DNA of 12,966 bases, taken from assembly GCA_964611805.1 (NCBI GenBank), contig CAZTBG010000054.1, positions 1-12,966 on the forward strand. Direction: 5' to 3'. The notes beneath the pieces were generated by a model, which did no database searches, had not been told where the DNA came from, and saw nothing but the letters and a program-made list of their open reading frames with translations. Shown piece by piece: positions 5,456 to 11,467 of the stretch (position 1 is the stretch's first letter; each line of letters opens with the position of its first letter). This stretch comes from W589 sp964611805 (lineage in GTDB: Bacteria > Chloroflexota > Dehalococcoidia > Dehalococcoidales > Fen-1064). The position numbers and the translations under genes are program-made.

Positions 5456-5658
5456 CCTTGTACATTGCTAACACGTATCTACCCGACCTCACTACAGGGG
5501 ATGAGCCCCGGAAGGAGGTGGGGTGGCGGAGAATAGTTAAGAGTATCAGTATCGCCAGCACGTTCGGTGATAATCGGTGCTCTTTTTGTTACTCAGCTTG
5601 CAGCAATTATTATGCCCAACAGCAGGATATTACAACATAGTGAAAGGAGTCGGAGAAA
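5456..5658 (+). other. Long structured 5' leader
   Basis: About 200 nt lie between the predicted start and the gene. The leader contains GGGG-ATGAG-CCCC and a perfect SD-like AAGGAGGTG (5512-5520). That SD precedes a five-codon frame, GTG GCG GAG AAT AGT TAA, from 5523. Two competing hairpins follow: ATCGCC/GGTGAT (5551-5556 with 5566-5571, one G-U) and AGCAC/GTGCT (5557-5561 with 5577-5581), the latter followed by CTTTTT. The layout resembles an attenuator, but no known riboswitch class is recognised. Confidence 0.3.
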
Positions 5659-5955
5659 ATGCCAAAGTATTTCATGACCTGGGAAGTAGACCCAACCAGA
5701 GTACCTACCGACCTCAAGGAACGCAGTGCGCTGTGGGGTGGGATGGTGGAGATGATAAAGCAGCAAATGAAAGAGGGCACCACTACTGAATGGGGATGCT
5801 TTGTCGGCGAGGCTAAAGGGTATTCAATCGGTAAACAGAGTGAGAAAGACCTTACCAAAACCCTGCAGCAGTATTACCCGTTTGTTACCTTCGAGGTACA
5901 TCAGGTAATGACAGCAGATGAGCTGGCGGAGGTTATAAAATCCTTAGGTGGGTAG
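5659..5955 (+). CDS. Small conserved-looking protein, possible alpha/beta-barrel fold
   Basis: The 98-residue protein begins MPKYFMTWEVDPTRVP. It has a strand, a helix (about 20-38), the segment WGCFVGEAKGYSI, a helix with KDLTKTLQQY, then FVTFEVHQVMTADELAEVI. This strand-helix-strand-strand-helix-strand order and size suggest a small ferredoxin-like dimeric alpha-beta barrel, such as YCII- or muconolactone-isomerase-like proteins. No family is recognised with certainty and no catalytic residues can be named. Start support is good: AAAGGAG (5643-5649) lies 9 nt upstream. It is a single-gene unit with its own strong promoter and a long leader. No signal peptide or membrane segment is present, so it is probably cytoplasmic. 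Confidence 0.8.
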   Translation: MPKYFMTWEVDPTRVPTDLKERSALWGGMVEMIKQQMKEGTTTEWGCFVGEAKGYSIGKQSEKDLTKTLQQYYPFVTFEVHQVMTADELAEVIKSLGG

Positions 5956-6024
5956 TAGAGAGGATTTCATCCGGTAGCACCAGCGTGCCCTTCTTACCGT
6001 GAGGTCAAGAAGATGTCCAAGAGT

Positions 6025-6062
6025 GCAAGGCTGGCAGGTCTTCGACGGTCTGCTAGCCTTGC
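6025..6062. terminator. Long hairpin between convergent genes
   Basis: GCAAGGCTGGCAG (6025-6037) and CTGCTAGCCTTGC (6050-6062) form a 13-bp stem with one G-U pair around a 12-nt loop. It starts 3 nt beyond the stop of the minus-strand protease gene and about 70 nt beyond the stop of the plus-strand gene. Its placement suggests a shared 3'-end structure. Neither strand has a strong U-run, so classical intrinsic termination is doubtful. Confidence 0.45.
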
Positions 6063-6065
6063 CGG

Positions 6066-6701
6066 TCACAGTAAATTCACAAAGACTCGCGCTGTGATGT
6101 TGATAAAGACGTGCATGATGACTGCCGGCCAGCAGGAGTTGCTCCGGTAGGCCACGTAGCCGAAATAGATTCCCATAATTATCGTGCTGACCATCTCTAT
6201 TTCCGGCTTGCCGAAGTGGAGCAGGACAAACGGTATCATCTGTACCAGTATACTGGCCTCTCCGAGTTTTTCCTTTAGCCCAAAGAGAAGGAAGCCGCGC
6301 AGTATGAACTCCCAGCCGAAAAGGTAAGCGGCTATTTCAAGCGAGTACCTTACCAGCCTGAATTCCACCTGCGTGTAGTAGTCTGCCACTGAGGGTATGC
6401 GGGAGGCGGCATACAGGATTGGGAGTCCCAGGATGACTATAACCGCCAAATGGAACCCCCAGAGCCTCCAGTTCCCCAGTCTCAAGCCGAAGTTTAGGGG
6501 GTTCCTCCGCAGCAGGAATATAATCGACAAAATGGGTATGATTGCATAGTAAACCAGCGAGTTGACCCACTCAGGCTGGATTGGATGGTACTCGTCAAGG
6601 GCCAGGCACAGAGCGGCTATGCAAGTAACGATGGTCTCTCGGCTATACCTTTGGAGGAAGGCGTAGAGCTCTCTAAGTTCTGTCTTGAATAGTCTCAGCA
6701 T
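6066..6701 (-). CDS. CPBP family intramembrane metalloprotease (CAAX-like)
   Basis: CPBP (Abi/CAAX-like) proteins are multi-pass glutamate metalloproteases. This 211-residue protein has several hydrophobic segments (about 25-37, 47-63, 82-98, 122-140, 150-162, 170-186, 192-210) and the three family motifs. Motif 1 is G-W-E131-FIL-R135-G, with Trp where many members have the first Glu of EExxxR. Motif 2 is F158-VLL-H162. Motif 3 is H197-VFI-N201. E131, H162 and H197 could form the metal site, so it may be active; the substrate is unknown. The ATG has only a weak purine-rich GAAAGAAG upstream. The gene stands alone and converges on the 98-residue gene. Such proteins range from prenyl-protein processing to bacteriocin immunity; nothing here points to one of these. 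Confidence 0.85.
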   Translation of the reverse strand: MLRLFKTELRELYAFLQRYSRETIVTCIAALCLALDEYHPIQPEWVNSLVYYAIIPILSIIFLLRRNPLNFGLRLGNWRLWGFHLAVIVILGLPILYAASRIPSVADYYTQVEFRLVRYSLEIAAYLFGWEFILRGFLLFGLKEKLGEASILVQMIPFVLLHFGKPEIEMVSTIIMGIYFGYVAYRSNSCWPAVIMHVFINITARVFVNLL

Positions 6702-7183
6702 GGTGCTTCTTTCGCATTAATAGTGTCACAAATGACAGGGGTTGTTCAATATCGGGCTTTGCGTAACGAGCTAGTTCAGATAGATTGGTGGCACTGATTG
6801 TTAACAGACTTCGCTTGGTTTTGCTCCACTTCTCCTCAGAAATAATGAAAACCAAGGGGGATTGAGAGGGATTTGTCTTGAACACCCCAAAACGGTGTGG
6901 GGGTAGTTCCCTGGCAGGGGTCGTTCGCACCTTAGAGATTACCGCACTATTCTATCAAGAGCCTGGGCGTGAAGACAGCAGATAGTCCAAGAGAGGCGAG
7001 GCCTCTGGAGTAGATAAGCATTCTAGACACTGTTAAAGGGGAGTTTAAGAGGGGCTAGCGCCCCTCTTGCTATCTTCTTCTCTGGGGGGATAAAGGGGAT
7101 GGGGCCACCACTACCAAACAGGGCATAGGAGGTGAATAATAGAATGTCAGAGTGTCATTAATTATATAAACGAGTACACGCAA
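6702..7183. other. Non-coding spacer between protease and lipase genes
   Basis: No gene is supported. An 85-codon minus-strand frame (6673-6930) has no clear SD, overlaps the protease start and resembles no family I know. The stretch 6850-6875 reads like a degraded intergenic repeat and shares the exact 12-mer GAGAGGGATTTG with 5178-5189. Copy B of the dispersed repeat lies at 7047-7123. A 6-bp hairpin AGAGGC/GCCTCT lies near 6993. Confidence 0.6.
7047..7123 (+). repeat. Dispersed repeat, copy B (hairpin plus conserved tail)
   Basis: AAGAGGGGC (7047-7055), loop TAGC and GCCCCTCTT (7060-7068) form a perfect 9-bp stem. A variable stretch follows, then a 30-bp tail (7094-7123) matching 5331-5360 at 26 of 30 positions. 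Unlike copy A the hairpin lacks a proper U-run, so it is a weak terminator at best. No gene upstream on the plus strand needs terminating here, which supports a mobile or repeat origin over a simple terminator. Confidence 0.55.
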
Positions 7184-7213
7184 TTGACGGCTCTGGCATT
7201 ACTGGCGTATATT
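7184..7213 (+). promoter_or_regulatory. Putative promoter of the lipase-like gene
   Basis: TTGACG (7184-7189), an 18-nt spacer and TATATT (7208-7213). The predicted start near 7220 is upstream of both candidate start codons (7233 and 7275). Each hexamer matches 5 of 6. Confidence 0.55.
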
Positions 7214-7274
7214 TGTTATTCAGGCAACAATCATGAACCAGGATGTGGATGGTTTAAGAAGGAGATACGGAGCC

Positions 7275-8060
7275 ATGAAACACAGGGAAGGCTATTTCAA
7301 AGGCTATCAGGATTTCAACATCTATTACCAGTGCTGGCTGCCGGAAGGAGATACCAGGGCGGTATTACTGGTTGCCCACGGCTTCGCCGAGCACAGCGGA
7401 CGCTATGGAAACGTGGTAAATCACTTTGTTCCCAAAGGCTACCCCGTCTATGCCCTCGACCATCGGGGACATGGCAGGTCGGATGGCGAGCGTGTCCAGG
7501 TTGAACATTTCAGCGACTACACCAGGGACCTAAAGACCTTTTTCGATATCGTCCGCAAGGAGAACCCTGATGACAAGATTTTCCTTGTGGGACACAGCAT
7601 GGGCTCGGCTATCAGCCTGGTCTATACTCTACGGTACCAGCATGAACTGGCCGGACTGATAACCTCCGGCGGAGGTCTGGCAAGGCCGGGCGACCCACCG
7701 CCACCACCAAGACCAGTCGGCCAGCCCCTCGACACAGCATTTCTGAGCCATGACCCGGCGGTCATTAAAGCCTACGAGAATGACCCGCTTGTCTACCGGG
7801 GGCCGATACCTCAGAGGTCGGCGGTGGCGGATATGAGGAGCACACTGCCGGAGCGGGTATCGGAGATAAAGCTGCCCGTCTTGATAATGGCGGGTAATGG
7901 CGGCCCGGACGGCGCCCGCAGTCAGGTGCTCTATGAGCTCATCGGCTCCGAAGACAAGACGCTCAAGCTCTATGAAGGCTTGTTACACGAGATATTTAAT
8001 GAGCCGGAGCACCCGCAGGTTATGGCGGACATGGAGGCGTGGCTGGAGGCCCACCTGTAA
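7275..8060 (+). CDS. Alpha/beta hydrolase, monoacylglycerol lipase / lysophospholipase-like
   Basis: This cytoplasmic serine hydrolase of the monoacylglycerol lipase group probably cleaves acylglycerol or lysophospholipid esters. It has the oxyanion motif AHGFAEHSGRY, the DHRGHGRSDGER strand-turn, the nucleophile elbow G-H-S108-M-G, the acid in GGPD212GARS and the base in LLH238EIFNEPE (numbering from this start). The 261-residue product is shorter than typical relatives (about 270-290). The shortfall is in the cap region after SGGGLARPGD, where a PPPPPRP stretch stands. ATG at 7275 is preferred because AAGGAG (7259-7264) lies 10 nt upstream and MKHREGYFKG matches usual N-termini. ATG at 7233 would add 14 residues without an SD. 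Substrate assignment is by family only. Confidence 0.88.
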   Translation: MKHREGYFKGYQDFNIYYQCWLPEGDTRAVLLVAHGFAEHSGRYGNVVNHFVPKGYPVYALDHRGHGRSDGERVQVEHFSDYTRDLKTFFDIVRKENPDDKIFLVGHSMGSAISLVYTLRYQHELAGLITSGGGLARPGDPPPPPRPVGQPLDTAFLSHDPAVIKAYENDPLVYRGPIPQRSAVADMRSTLPERVSEIKLPVLIMAGNGGPDGARSQVLYELIGSEDKTLKLYEGLLHEIFNEPEHPQVMADMEAWLEAHL

Positions 8061-8152
8061 TCTACTGCCCTTTTTGCTAAATAAGCAAAGCGCGGGTCTC
8101 ACTATCTGGAGACGGCAGGCCTGCTCGTGACAGATGATGACTTGAGGGAAGG

Positions 8153-8602
8153 TCAGGCCTTATCAGTGCCGGGCTTTATCCGCGCTATTGAGTCCTGCCA
8201 GGTAGTAACATGCCTTTCTTCATCCGCAACAATTCGTTGCAGCATCGCTACCGTGTCCTCATCAAATTTGAGCCTTTGCATGTAGTTGCCATAGTCTCTG
8301 ATGGCCCTTTTCTCAAACCAGACGCTGGTCCGGAGAACAAACACCCTGCCTGCGAATGTGACAAGAAAACCAAATATCGCCCCGGCGGTCTGAAAAAGAA
8401 ACCCGACGCGTGACGGAGACCCGCCGAGTTCTATTATGCGACTACTCAGGTTGTCGACGTGTTGTTGCTCGTTGGCAGCAGCAGCGGCAAGCCTGTTGAG
8501 CGTTTCTTCTTCATGAAAAGCCCGGGGTTGCGCTTTGTATAACGCCGTGGCAAGGCGCTCCATATTGTACATCATCTTCAGGGCATTAGTGGCTGCGCTC
8601 AT
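8153..8602 (-). CDS. COQ7/ferritin-like diiron protein
   Basis: A four-helix ferritin-like protein with apparent diiron ligands: E15 in helix 1, E45-x2-H48 in helix 2, E97 in helix 3 and E128-x2-H131 in helix 4. The region between helices 2 and 3 is strongly hydrophobic (VGFLFQTAGAIFGFLVTFAG, about 66-85) and is preceded by LGGSPS. This is the layout of the COQ7 (demethoxyubiquinone hydroxylase) family and its relatives, suggesting a membrane-associated helix. No quinone genes are nearby, so the substrate is unknown; peroxide or oxygen protection is an alternative. ATG at 8602 (149 residues) is chosen over GTG at 8611 because AGGTG lies 6 nt before the ATG and overlaps the GTG. It has its own strong promoter and converges on the lipase gene. 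Confidence 0.8.
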   Translation of the reverse strand: MSAATNALKMMYNMERLATALYKAQPRAFHEEETLNRLAAAAANEQQHVDNLSSRIIELGGSPSRVGFLFQTAGAIFGFLVTFAGRVFVLRTSVWFEKRAIRDYGNYMQRLKFDEDTVAMLQRIVADEERHVTTWQDSIARIKPGTDKA

Positions 8603-8638
8603 TTTAACCACCTCACAATCATCATCGGTATATTCGTA

Positions 8639-8667
8639 ATTCTAAATGGGGACGTTATACTAGTCAA
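8639..8667 (-). promoter_or_regulatory. Sigma70 promoter of the diiron protein gene
   Basis: The minus strand reads TTGACT (8667-8662), exactly 17 nt, then TAGAAT (8644-8639). The start is predicted near 8632, giving a leader of about 30 nt before the ATG at 8602. Each hexamer matches consensus at 5 of 6. Confidence 0.65.
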
Positions 8668-8714
8668 TTGAAATAGATGTCCGCGCTCCTGCCGTAGAGT
8701 ACAGACACGAGTAG

Positions 8715-8723
8715 TGATATGAT
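8715..8723 (+). promoter_or_regulatory. Possible extended -10 promoter of the nitroreductase gene
   Basis: TGA-TATGAT (8715-8723) fits an extended -10 element. No convincing -35 box was found at the expected spacing. The predicted start near 8730 leaves about 40 nt before the ATG at 8771. It is divergent from the diiron gene promoter. Confidence 0.35.
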
Positions 8724-8770
8724 ATTCTTTAACCGTTCTTAGTGTGACATGGACTGCATGGGAGAGAAAA

Positions 8771-9286
8771 ATGGAATTGATGGAAGCTATCAGAAAGAGA
8801 GCCAGTATACGCAGCTATGAAGGCAGGCCTGTACCGGAGGATAAGCTGCTGAAAGTCCTCGAGGCGGCACGCCTGGCCCCGTCAGCCAGTAACCGGCAGA
8901 GGTGGAAGTTCATTATAGTGAAGGATAAAGAGAGACGGAAGGCACTGTCTCGGGCGGCGGGAGGGCAGGCCCATCTGGCCGAAGCCCCTGTCGTGATTGT
9001 GGCAGTGGCGACCATGCCGGAGTATGTCATGAGGTGCGGCATACCGGCGTACGCAGTTGACCTGGCTATCGCCGTGGACCATATGACGCTGGCCGCCGCC
9101 GATGAGGGACTGGGGACATGCTGGATTGGCGCCTTCTCTCAAGACGAAGCCAGAAAGGTGGTCGGGGTTCCAGAAAAGTATCGAATTGTTACGGTGCTCC
9201 CGCTGGGCTTCCCCCGGCTGCCGGGGAGGGAGAAAACACGCAAGTCACTGGACGAGATAGTCTGCTACGAGACCTTCAAGGAGTAA
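8771..9286 (+). CDS. Nitroreductase family flavoprotein
   Basis: A 171-residue member of the FMN-dependent nitroreductase family, which uses NAD(P)H to reduce nitroaromatics, quinones, enones or related compounds. The N-terminal MELMEAIRKRASIRSY (FMN phosphate contacts), LAPSASNRQRWKFIIV (35-50) and GLGTCWIGAF (113-122) are typical. It ends with the usual LPLGFPRLPGREKTRK segment. ATG at 8771 is chosen because GGAGA (8761-8765) lies 5 nt upstream and it matches family starts; GTG at 8744 would add 9 atypical residues. The 3' end overlaps the convergent HAD gene by 11 bp. The physiological substrate cannot be deduced. Confidence 0.88.
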   Translation: MELMEAIRKRASIRSYEGRPVPEDKLLKVLEAARLAPSASNRQRWKFIIVKDKERRKALSRAAGGQAHLAEAPVVIVAVATMPEYVMRCGIPAYAVDLAIAVDHMTLAAADEGLGTCWIGAFSQDEARKVVGVPEKYRIVTVLPLGFPRLPGREKTRKSLDEIVCYETFKE

Positions 9287-9986
9287 ATGCCGCAGAATCG
9301 ATGTCTATGCCCAGGACTGAGGCGGCTTCGATTAGCGAACTGACTTCGTAGTCCGGCTTTGCATCATGTGACCATGTTCTGTTATTTCTATTTAGCCAAC
9401 ACGTTGTGATTCCTACTTCGCTGGCTCCAGTAATGTCGTAATTTGAATCTCCTATATGGATGATATGCTCTGGCTTGATTCCATAATAGTCAATAATCTC
9501 TAAAAAGAACCTCTTGTCAGCGCTTGCCTTATATGACCTCATCTGTTCAGAGGTGATGACTCTGTCGAAAGGGTACATTTGTGTTAGTGGCCCGAGCATG
9601 TCATCGTCCGTATCACTGGCAAGGCATATTGGATATTCCTTGCCCACCGAGTCCAGAAACGGCATAGCATCATCATGGGGGATGCTGAAAGCATGTTGAT
9701 GCGCCAGCACCAGTGCTGCCTCTTTCGGGTCGAAATCGAGGCCAATCTCCGGGAATAGCTTAGAGTAAGTGGTCTCGAATGTTGCCTTTAGCGGGGTATA
9801 TTGCTCTTCTTTAGTAATCTGGTCATCAACCAGCTGAAATAGAATGTCCGTGGCACGATTCCAGTACCTCTCGGCCAGGTCGGTGGTATATCCGTCCTTC
9901 AGGAATGTCCGCCAGACAACGTGCTTGATACTGCCGATATCTACCAGCGTCCCGAACATGTCTATGCTTACAACTCTGAACTCCAT
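9276..9986 (-). CDS. HAD family hydrolase
   Basis: A haloacid dehalogenase superfamily protein of 236 residues. Motif I is D9-M-F11-G-T-L-V-D, motif II is LAS124D, motif III is K153 in YKAS, and motif IV is HIGD180SNYD184. A helical cap lies between motifs I and II (about 18-100). The position two residues after the nucleophile, normally the Asp general acid of phosphatases, is Phe; haloacid dehalogenases carry Tyr there. Motif IV (GDSxxD) still looks phosphatase-like, so the reaction cannot be assigned. The ATG has AAGGA 6 nt upstream. The end overlaps the nitroreductase gene tail to tail. No obvious promoter was found in the roughly 150 bp upstream. Confidence 0.85.
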   Translation of the reverse strand: MEFRVVSIDMFGTLVDIGSIKHVVWRTFLKDGYTTDLAERYWNRATDILFQLVDDQITKEEQYTPLKATFETTYSKLFPEIGLDFDPKEAALVLAHQHAFSIPHDDAMPFLDSVGKEYPICLASDTDDDMLGPLTQMYPFDRVITSEQMRSYKASADKRFFLEIIDYYGIKPEHIIHIGDSNYDITGASEVGITTCWLNRNNRTWSHDAKPDYEVSSLIEAASVLGIDIDSAAFTP

Positions 9987-10142
9987 TAATTTCCTTTATC
10001 TTGTCAGGGTAATTATCCAGACTATAGTCCTGGCTGGTATCCTGACGTCCCTCTGATGATTGTATCACGCGTCTCCCGAATCAGACGAGAATAGGCCTTC
10101 AAATCTCACTATATTTCGTATTCGTGCAGCATCCCACATATA

Positions 10143-10433
10143 TTAAGTCGTTTTAAATCCCATTTTAGCCTTTGGTACTGAGGCCTCCTCAATCTTGCCT
10201 ATGTTGCCCTCGTACCTCTTGACATTCTCCTGCAGTGCCCTGATAAACCTCTTCATATGCCCCGGACTCATTATGACCCGGGAAGTGACAATCCCTGTCG
10301 GAGGGGAAACCATCAGGAAGGTCATAATAAATTCTTCCTTTGTGTGCGTTATCACGGCGTTGTTAGAGTAAACACCACCTATCAGATTGTCGGGTAGTTT
10401 GACTTCTATTTTCTGTGGCTCCTGCTGCGCCAT
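10143..10433 (-). CDS. DUF3467 family protein
   Basis: A 96-residue protein fitting the DUF3467 family, small proteins of unknown function. Visible family features are IGGVYSNNAVITHTKEEFIMTF (19-40), the Pro-rich turn MVSPPTG and SRVIMSPGHMKRFIRALQEN (51-70), ending with a helix RYEGNIGKI. No catalytic or membrane motif is present. ATG at 10433 is used because AAAGGAG ends 7 nt upstream; an ATG at 10457 lies before that SD and is unlikely. It is alone, with a near-perfect promoter directly upstream, which suggests substantial expression. The family call comes from pattern memory and is fairly firm. Confidence 0.8.
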   Translation of the reverse strand: MAQQEPQKIEVKLPDNLIGGVYSNNAVITHTKEEFIMTFLMVSPPTGIVTSRVIMSPGHMKRFIRALQENVKRYEGNIGKIEEASVPKAKMGFKTT

Positions 10434-10475
10434 CTGTTCTCTCCTTTCTGTACTCATGCGTTTCCTGGCGTGGTC

Positions 10476-10504
10476 ATTCTAGCCATTAGTTCAGGCATTG
10501 TCAA
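10476..10504 (-). promoter_or_regulatory. Strong sigma70 promoter of the DUF3467 gene
   Basis: The minus strand reads TTGACA (10504-10499), 17 nt, then TAGAAT (10481-10476). The start near 10469 leaves a leader of about 36 nt. The -35 sits within the palindrome CATTGTCAATG (10497-10507 region), which could be an operator. Confidence 0.65.
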
Positions 10505-10563
10505 TGATTGGCATTTCCGGACCGGGAATTCACCTGACGTGCCTTGAATGTAAGCGTATCACC

Positions 10564-10592
10564 TTGAATTAGCCCGTGGTTTGGACTAAAAT
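10564..10592 (+). promoter_or_regulatory. Sigma70 promoter of the acidic-tail protein gene
   Basis: TTGAAT (10564-10569), 17 nt, then TAAAAT (10587-10592). The predicted start near 10599 lies upstream of all candidate start codons (10618, 10642, 10654). It is divergent from the DUF3467 promoter, with about 60 bp between the two -35 boxes. Confidence 0.55.
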
Positions 10593-10653
10593 TTAATCAG
10601 GTCTAATCCACCGACGGATGTTCCCAGTCACAATCTCTCTTATGGTGATAACC

Positions 10654-11448
10654 GTGAGCAAGTTTATTGATAACCTGAACCGGATTTCGCAGGCTGCCCC
10701 GCAGCCGATAGGGTTCCGAGCGTCAAAAGCGACCCAAACTAAACACCAGATGCAGCTCGTTGCCGCCATGTCAGCAGGTGACGGTACCGGCACCCCGGCC
10801 GACTATGCCACCGGTGCTGACGCTGGACTACTGCGAGTCTCCAAGCTAGGCTCCGGTGCCAGAACCCCGAAGAAGCTGGCCCCGCCCACACCGGACATCC
10901 CCTGGGGTGTCTGGCTCGAGGGAGCCGCCCAAGAGGGACTGAAACAGGCACTAGAGCTGGAGTTTGATTTTGTCATTTTCCACGCTGCCAGCACCACCCT
11001 GGTCGTGCCGCCGGATGATGGCGCCGGTATAATTATCCAGGTAGACACATCAATCGTTGAAGGCCTGTTGCGCACAGTTAACGAACTGCCGGTGGATGCC
11101 GTACTGATTGCCTCCCAACCAGAAGGGAACAGCCGTCTCACCTGGCACCAGCTGATGCTCTTTCAGCGTTTTGCCAGCCTGGTGACCAAGCCTTTGCTGG
11201 TCTTGATTCCACCCGGTACCGACAGTGATGAACTGCAACTCCTCTGGGAGGCCGGCATTGACGGAGTGGTTGTTGAGACCGGACCTGAGCAGCCACCCGG
11301 CGAGGTTACCCGACTGCGCCAAGTCATTGATGGAATGAAAATACCAGCCGCCCGCAAGCGGCAGAAGATGGATGCCCTGTTGCCTCGCGCCGAGCGTGAT
11401 GCCGAGACGATAGCCGAAATAGAAGAAGAAGAAGACGAAGACGAGTAG
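10654..11448 (+). CDS. Unrecognised protein, possible TIM-barrel-like fold with acidic tail
   Basis: No family is recognised. From GTG at 10654 it is 264 residues. It begins MSKFIDNLNRISQAAPQPIGFR, has a low-complexity Gly/Thr/Ala segment, then alternating strands and helices: WGVWLEG, FDFVIFHA, GIIIQVD, VDAVLIAS, KPLLVLIPPG, GIDGVVVET. This periodicity, with short glycine-containing turns, suggests a TIM-barrel or related alpha/beta fold. The last ten residues are almost all Glu/Asp (EIEEEEDEDE). There is no signal peptide or membrane segment. GTG at 10654 is favoured by GGTGAT just upstream; ATG at 10642 or 10618 is possible, without an SD. It converges on guaB3, whose product is a true TIM barrel, but sequence kinship is not evident. 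Confidence 0.8.
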   Translation: MSKFIDNLNRISQAAPQPIGFRASKATQTKHQMQLVAAMSAGDGTGTPADYATGADAGLLRVSKLGSGARTPKKLAPPTPDIPWGVWLEGAAQEGLKQALELEFDFVIFHAASTTLVVPPDDGAGIIIQVDTSIVEGLLRTVNELPVDAVLIASQPEGNSRLTWHQLMLFQRFASLVTKPLLVLIPPGTDSDELQLLWEAGIDGVVVETGPEQPPGEVTRLRQVIDGMKIPAARKRQKMDALLPRAERDAETIAEIEEEEDEDE

Positions 11449-11467
11449 CCTGTCGAAATGGCAATGG

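Noticed and set aside
5458..5640. 60-codon frame from TTG in the leader
   Set aside because: The start lies at the predicted transcript start with no SD, and the sequence resembles no protein. The region is better read as leader RNA.
6673..6930. 85-codon minus-strand frame upstream of the CPBP gene
   Set aside because: No clear SD, overlaps the protease start, includes repeat-like DNA and resembles no family. A decayed gene cannot be excluded.
8070..8095. TTTGCT-AAATA-AGCAAA hairpin between convergent genes
   Set aside because: Short AT-rich stem. The U's lie on the wrong side for the plus strand and there is no U-run on the minus strand, so no terminator is called.
9118..9351. 77-codon plus-strand frame at the nitroreductase 3' end
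   Set aside because: Out of frame within the nitroreductase and HAD genes, with no SD.
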